Below, in pieces: positions 28,989 through 32,743 of a stretch of DNA of 32,743 nucleotides; the first letter of the stretch is position 1, and each line of letters opens with the position of its first letter. The DNA is taken from contig JALOQY010000005.1 of NCBI GenBank assembly GCA_025459285.1, positions 1 to 32,743 on the forward strand, written 5' to 3'. Under the pieces are notes generated by a model. The model did not search any database and was not told the origin of the DNA. It saw only the letters and a list, made by a program, of their open reading frames with translations. Source of the DNA: Planctomycetota bacterium (GTDB lineage: Bacteria > Planctomycetota > JAJSAM01). The translations under genes and the position numbers were made by a program.

Positions 28989-31373
28989 ATGCTGCGCTTC
29001 CTCGTCCAGACCGCCGGCGTCCCCGAGAGGACGCTGGATCTCGAAGGGTTCGAACTCACGGCCGGCTCCGACCCCTCGGCCGACCTCCATCTCGCCGACC
29101 CGGCGGCGTCGCTCCGCCACTTCCGGATCGAGGTCCGGGAGGGCGCGGCGTTTCTCCGGGACCTCGGTTCCGGCGGCGTCACGAAGGTGAACGGCGAGCC
29201 GGCGAGCCTCGTCCGGCTCGCCGTCGGGGACCTCGTGGAAGTGGGCCGCACGCGGATCATCTTCGCGCTGCAGACCGCGGGGCCCGCCGCGGCGGTAGCC
29301 GTCCCGCCGATCGCGGCCGCGCCGCCTCCGGCCTGGCCCGCGCCCGCGCCGGCGGTCACGGCGGCCCCGCCTCCCCCGGCGGCCCCCCTGCCGCTCCGGG
29401 GTCCCTCCGGACCGGTCTCGCCGCGCGGACCCTACCGCCGCGAGTCGTCACCGGTGGCCGCCGTGATCCTCGTCCTCCTCGCCGCCGCGGCCTTCGCGGC
29501 CCACCTCCTTCTGCGGCCCGAGGAAACCGCCCGCCGTCCGGCCCGCGAGCCGTTCACCCCGCCCTCCGTGGCGGCGGCGCGGGTCCCCGAGATCCGGCTC
29601 CCCGTGGCGGGCGCCGGGGCCGCGGGCTTCGACCCCTCCGCGGTGATTCCGGTCGTTCCGGTGGAGCCCGTCCCCGCGGTCCCCGAGCCGTCGCCGGAGG
29701 GGCCGACCGAGCCGAAGGAGCCTGCGGATCGCCCGCCCCCCGTCCCTCCCGACGACGCCTCGGCGCGCGCCGCCGCGGATCGGGCCCGGAGCGAACACGA
29801 GCGTGCCGAGCGCGAGCTCGCGGAGCGCACGCGGAGGGAGGCCGAGGCGCGCGAAGGGTACCGGAAGCTCGACGAGACCATCGGCGCGCGGGTGGCCCGC
29901 TACTCCTTCGCCGGCCCGCTCGCGGACCTCGAGGCGCTCCTCCCCTCGGTCCCCGAGGGCGAACTCCGGGGCCTCGTGCTGGGGCGGATCGACTCGCTCC
30001 GGCGCGCCTCCCGGGCCTTCGACCGCCTGCGGGCCGGGCTCGGCGGGGGCGACCGGAAACTCGCCCTGTCGAGCGGCCTCACGCTCGTTGTCACCGGCAC
30101 GGACGAGGAGGGCTTCCGGGCGAAAGTCTCCGGCGCCGAGATCCGCAAGAAGTGGTCGGAGCTGGACCCCGCGACGGTCCGCACCGCGCTGCGGACGATG
30201 GCCGGGGACGCGGAAAGCCGCCTCGACCTCGCGGCCTTCGCCGACCTCTACTCCCTCGACGGCGCGGAGGAGGACCTCGTGATCGCGTTCCGGGCCGATG
30301 CCTCGGTCCTTCGAGCGATCAACGACATGCTCGCACGCCGCCGCGGGACCTCCGTGCCCGCGGGCGGGTACGTGCTCCACGAGGACGAGTGGGTCACCGT
30401 GGAGGAGAAGGGCCACCTCGAGCGGGGGCTGGTGAAGCATGACGGCCGCTGGATGACGAAGGAGGAGGCCCTCGTCGCCCAGGGCTTCGTGAAGCACGAG
30501 GGGCGGTGGCTGAGCCCCGAGGACTACCAGGAGGTGCTCGACGCGAGGCGGGAGGCGGAAGAACTCGCGGCGAAGTACCTGCCCAAGGGCCTCATCGACC
30601 AGCCCGGCAACGGAGCGGCGGTGACCTGGGAGAAGGCCCGGGAGCTGAAGAGCGCCCACTACCGGATCCGGACGAACCTCTCGGAGGAGGTCGCGCGGGA
30701 CATCGCCTACACGATGGAGATCCTGCGCACGAACCTCGCGGGGATTTTCGGGCTGAAGGGCCGGGGCTCCACCTTCACGATCAACGTGGTGGGGACGCAG
30801 GACGAGTACCGGCGTGCCTGGCCACAATCCGGGGGAAGCCTCGGCTTCTGCTCGACCTCGGAGATCTGCACCTTCTACCAGCCGCCGATGACCACCGGCG
30901 TCCTGATGCACGAGGGGACGCACCAGATGGTGCGCTGGCTGGCGCCTTCCTGCCCGCGCTGGCTCCACGAGGGGATGGCCACGTTCTTCGAGTGCAGCCG
31001 CTTCGCGTTCGACGCGGACCGGAAGAAGGTGCGCCTCGAAGTCGGGCTGCTGAACGCGAACCGGCTGGCGGGTTTCCAGGCGGAGCTCGCCTCGAACCGG
31101 GCGGTCTCCCTGGAGACCTTCATGCAGGGCGACGGGGGCAACCACTACACGCAGGGCTGGGCGCTGGTCTACTACCTCGCCAAGGGCAGGGACGGTCAGT
31201 ACGCGCGCCGGCTCCAGCCGTTCCTCGAGGAGGCGCACAAGACGGACGTGGTGGACCGGTTCCGGAAGATCTTCCGGGTGAAGGACCTGAAGACCTTCGA
31301 GGCGGAGTGGCTCGCGTGGGTGAGAGCACAGAACCCCGCCGACGGCGTCTCCCTCGACTCCCGCCACCGGTGA
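28989..31373 (+). CDS. FHA-domain membrane protein with peptidase-MA-like domain
   Basis: 794 residues. An N-terminal FHA domain (about 1-95: AGSDPSADLHLADPAASLRH, then VNGEPASL) reads phosphothreonine in relatives and would be cytosolic. A Pro/Ala-rich linker precedes a transmembrane helix at about 155-175. The outside part begins with a Pro-rich stretch and a charged coiled coil at about 258-300. Residues about 460-515 hold three repeats of VKHDGRWMTKEE type (key Trp at 468, 488, 507). The C-terminal domain has HEGTH (641-645) and WLHEGMATFFE (658-668), a zinc-protease-type site resembling DUF1570/peptidase MA proteins. ATG 28989 with GGAG 7 nt upstream. A signalling-coupled extracytoplasmic peptidase is inferred. 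Confidence 0.88.
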   Translation: MLRFLVQTAGVPERTLDLEGFELTAGSDPSADLHLADPAASLRHFRIEVREGAAFLRDLGSGGVTKVNGEPASLVRLAVGDLVEVGRTRIIFALQTAGPAAAVAVPPIAAAPPPAWPAPAPAVTAAPPPPAAPLPLRGPSGPVSPRGPYRRESSPVAAVILVLLAAAAFAAHLLLRPEETARRPAREPFTPPSVAAARVPEIRLPVAGAGAAGFDPSAVIPVVPVEPVPAVPEPSPEGPTEPKEPADRPPPVPPDDASARAAADRARSEHERAERELAERTRREAEAREGYRKLDETIGARVARYSFAGPLADLEALLPSVPEGELRGLVLGRIDSLRRASRAFDRLRAGLGGGDRKLALSSGLTLVVTGTDEEGFRAKVSGAEIRKKWSELDPATVRTALRTMAGDAESRLDLAAFADLYSLDGAEEDLVIAFRADASVLRAINDMLARRRGTSVPAGGYVLHEDEWVTVEEKGHLERGLVKHDGRWMTKEEALVAQGFVKHEGRWLSPEDYQEVLDARREAEELAAKYLPKGLIDQPGNGAAVTWEKARELKSAHYRIRTNLSEEVARDIAYTMEILRTNLAGIFGLKGRGSTFTINVVGTQDEYRRAWPQSGGSLGFCSTSEICTFYQPPMTTGVLMHEGTHQMVRWLAPSCPRWLHEGMATFFECSRFAFDADRKKVRLEVGLLNANRLAGFQAELASNRAVSLETFMQGDGGNHYTQGWALVYYLAKGRDGQYARRLQPFLEEAHKTDVVDRFRKIFRVKDLKTFEAEWLAWVRAQNPADGVSLDSRHR

Positions 31374-31394
31374 CGCATCGGCTGCCAGACCCCG
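31370..31394. repeat. Second copy of GTGACGCA-N7-CCWGACCCCG motif
   Basis: Matches 1990-2014 at 20 of 25 positions. It overlaps the TGA of the FHA-peptidase gene and lies in the 35-bp gap between two convergent genes. The following CCGGGGCCCCCGG is a near-palindrome that may help terminate transcription. Confidence 0.4.
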
Positions 31395-31408
31395 GGGCCC
31401 CCGGACCG

Positions 31409-32419
31409 TCAGGTGCGGGGGATGAAGCCGACCTTGCGCTTCACCTTGTCGAGGATCCGGCGGGCCCGGCGTTCGGCCCTCGCGGCGCCATCGCCAAGGA
31501 TCGCCTCGAGGCCCGCCTTGTCGGTCCGGAGCTGCCGGTAGCGCTCCTGGATCGGTGCGACGGCCCGCACCACCACCTCCGCGACCTCCTCCTTGAAGTC
31601 GGCGTAGCCCTTGCCGGTGAAGCGGGATTCGAGGCTCGGAATCGACTCGCCGGAGAGCGCCGCGTGGATCTGGAGGAGGTTGGAGATCGCCGGCTGGCTC
31701 TCCGGGGCGAAGCGGACCTCGGTGCCGGAGTCGGTCACCGCGCGGCGGATCTTGCCGCGGATCACGTCGGGGGCGTCGAGGAGCGCCACGTAGCTCCGCG
31801 GGTTCTCGTCGGACTTGGACATCTTCGAGGTCGGATCGGTCAGGCTCATGATCCGCGCCCCGACCTTCGGGAAGTAGGCCTCGGGTACCGTGAATACATC
31901 GCCATAGAGCTGGTTGAACCGCTGGGCGATGTCGCGGGTGATCTCGAGATGCTGCCGCTGGTCGTCCCCCACCGGCACGAGGTCCGCCCCGTAGAGCAGG
32001 ATGTCGGCGGCCATGAGCACGGGGTAGAAGAAGAGCCCGGACCGGATGTTCTCCCCCTGCTTCTTCGACTTGTCCTTGAACTGCGTCATGCGGGACAGCT
32101 CGCCCATGTAGGTGTGACAGCCGAGGAGCCACGCGAGCTCGGAGTGCGCCGGCACGTGCGACTGGACGAAGACCGTGCTCTTCACGGGGTCGATGCCGCA
32201 CGCGAGGTAGAGGCAGAGGAAGTCGAGGCAACGCCGGCGGAGCTCGGCCGGCTCCTGGGGCACGGTGATCGCGTGGAGGTCCACGACCACGAACAGGCAG
32301 TCGTACCGATCCTGCAGCTCGGCCCAGCTCCGGAGCGCCCCGATGAGGTTCCCGATCATCAGGTTGCCCGAGGGCTGGATGCCCGACAGCAGGACCGGCT
32401 TCCGCTCGGAATCCGACAT
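31409..32419 (-). CDS. trpS: Tryptophan-tRNA ligase
   Basis: 336 residues, the usual length. It charges tRNA-Trp with tryptophan. The class I signatures are SGIQPSGNLMIGN (12-24; the HIGH-type motif) and KMSKS (199-203). HTYMGELSRMTQFKDK and GADLVPVGDDQRQHLE also match the family. I start at the ATG at 32417-32419 (MSDSERKPVLLSG) because GGAGGA is 5 nt upstream; an open frame further upstream overlaps the divergent gene. It is divergently arranged with the glycosyltransferase gene, with 61 bp between them. Confidence 0.95.
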   Translation of the reverse strand: MSDSERKPVLLSGIQPSGNLMIGNLIGALRSWAELQDRYDCLFVVVDLHAITVPQEPAELRRRCLDFLCLYLACGIDPVKSTVFVQSHVPAHSELAWLLGCHTYMGELSRMTQFKDKSKKQGENIRSGLFFYPVLMAADILLYGADLVPVGDDQRQHLEITRDIAQRFNQLYGDVFTVPEAYFPKVGARIMSLTDPTSKMSKSDENPRSYVALLDAPDVIRGKIRRAVTDSGTEVRFAPESQPAISNLLQIHAALSGESIPSLESRFTGKGYADFKEEVAEVVVRAVAPIQERYRQLRTDKAGLEAILGDGAARAERRARRILDKVKRKVGFIPRT

Positions 32420-32480
32420 GCGTTCCTCCGTGGTCCGGAAAAGGGTTTCCAGTCTAACCGGCAAGGGGTATTCCTCTGCC

Positions 32481-32743
32481 ATGCAGATCCGGACGCTCAG
32501 CGTCGTCATCCCGGTCTACAACGAGCGCGCCACCTTCGGCGAACTGCTCCGGCGCGTGGAGGCGGCCCGGATCCCGCTCGGTAAGGAGATCGTCCTCGTC
32601 GACGACGGCTCCACGGACGGCAGCCGCGATCTGGTGCGCGCCCGCGAGGGGCGCCCGGGCACCGTGGTGCGGCTCCACGCGAGGAACCGCGGGAAGGGCG
32701 CCGCCCTGCGGACGGGGTTCGAGGCGGCAACGGGCGATCTCCT
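32481..32743 (+). CDS. Family 2 glycosyltransferase (3' end outside window)
   Basis: 87 full codons and 2 bases before the edge. The start LSVVIPVYNER and EIVLVDDGSTDGSRDLV give the nucleotide-sugar-binding GT-A fold and its DDGS metal-binding segment. NRGKGAALRTGFEAATGD is typical of dolichyl-phosphate-mannose-synthase-like and polyprenyl-phosphate glycosyltransferases. It probably transfers a sugar to a polyprenyl or surface-polymer acceptor. The acceptor cannot be told from this fragment. AAGGGG lies 12 nt upstream, and TATTCC ends 6 nt before the ATG. Confidence 0.88.
   Translation, partial: MQIRTLSVVIPVYNERATFGELLRRVEAARIPLGKEIVLVDDGSTDGSRDLVRAREGRPGTVVRLHARNRGKGAALRTGFEAATGDL

Overview
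The window is about 32.7 kb of very GC-rich bacterial DNA with ordinary dense gene packing: about 25 protein genes, no rRNA or tRNA that I could recognise, and no CRISPR array, integrase or insertion sequence. The cell is Gram-negative in build: there is a TolC-type outer-membrane factor, lipoproteins, a type IV prepilin and many exported proteins with Ig-like, FG-GAP, CAP or FHA modules. This protein repertoire, with a sigma factor of an ECF-like kind, a peptidase-MA-like protein with W-containing repeats, Uma2 and TldD/TldE, fits Planctomycetota or a neighbouring uncultured lineage. That placement is an inference, not something the sequence proves.

Left part (1-9 kb). A truncated exported protein and a queuine/preQ1 tRNA-guanine transglycosylase lie on the minus strand. 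Divergent from the latter is a 609-residue GHKL-type ATPase of unknown role. Then come two small toxin-antitoxin-like pairs (RHH/MazF, and a small protein with a MNT-type nucleotidyltransferase), an exported alpha/beta hydrolase, a Uma2 nuclease-fold protein with a small cation-transporter-like protein, and an orphan ECF-type sigma factor.

Middle part (9-21 kb). A 995-residue exported FG-GAP/Ig protein and an exported esterase-thioredoxin fusion precede a DUF2442 gene. A four-gene heavy-metal efflux operon follows on the minus strand: small exported Cys/His protein, czcC-like outer-membrane factor, czcB-like adaptor with a His-rich head, and czcA-like RND pump. The pump carries an unusual Cys/His insert resembling the stand-alone heavy-metal-binding domain, so three of its four proteins have extra metal-binding-type residues outside the usual transport path.

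Right part (20.7-32.7 kb). tldD-tldE (pmbA) form a two-gene operon. They are followed by a type IV prepilin-like protein, a lipoprotein MsrB, a CAP/PKD exported protein, and a divergent pair of membrane-anchored proteins (carboxypeptidase-regulatory-like repeats; FHA plus HExxH peptidase) that share a palindromic -10 region. trpS and the start of a family 2 glycosyltransferase close the window.

Three cross-cutting patterns stand out. First, at least six genes have a TANNNT hexamer ending 6-7 nt before the start codon and mostly no usable Shine-Dalgarno, the signature of leaderless transcripts; many others have a clear GGAGG-type site instead. Second, a REP-like inverted repeat built on CAGCAGCCCGTCG recurs at gene ends (13.98, 20.6, 25.0, 26.7 kb). 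Third, a different short motif around CCWGACCCC recurs at 2.0 and 31.4 kb. I did not find one clearly new multi-gene system. The best candidates for new biology are the GHKL-Ig ATPase, the metal-binding insert in the RND pump, and the leaderless promoter class.
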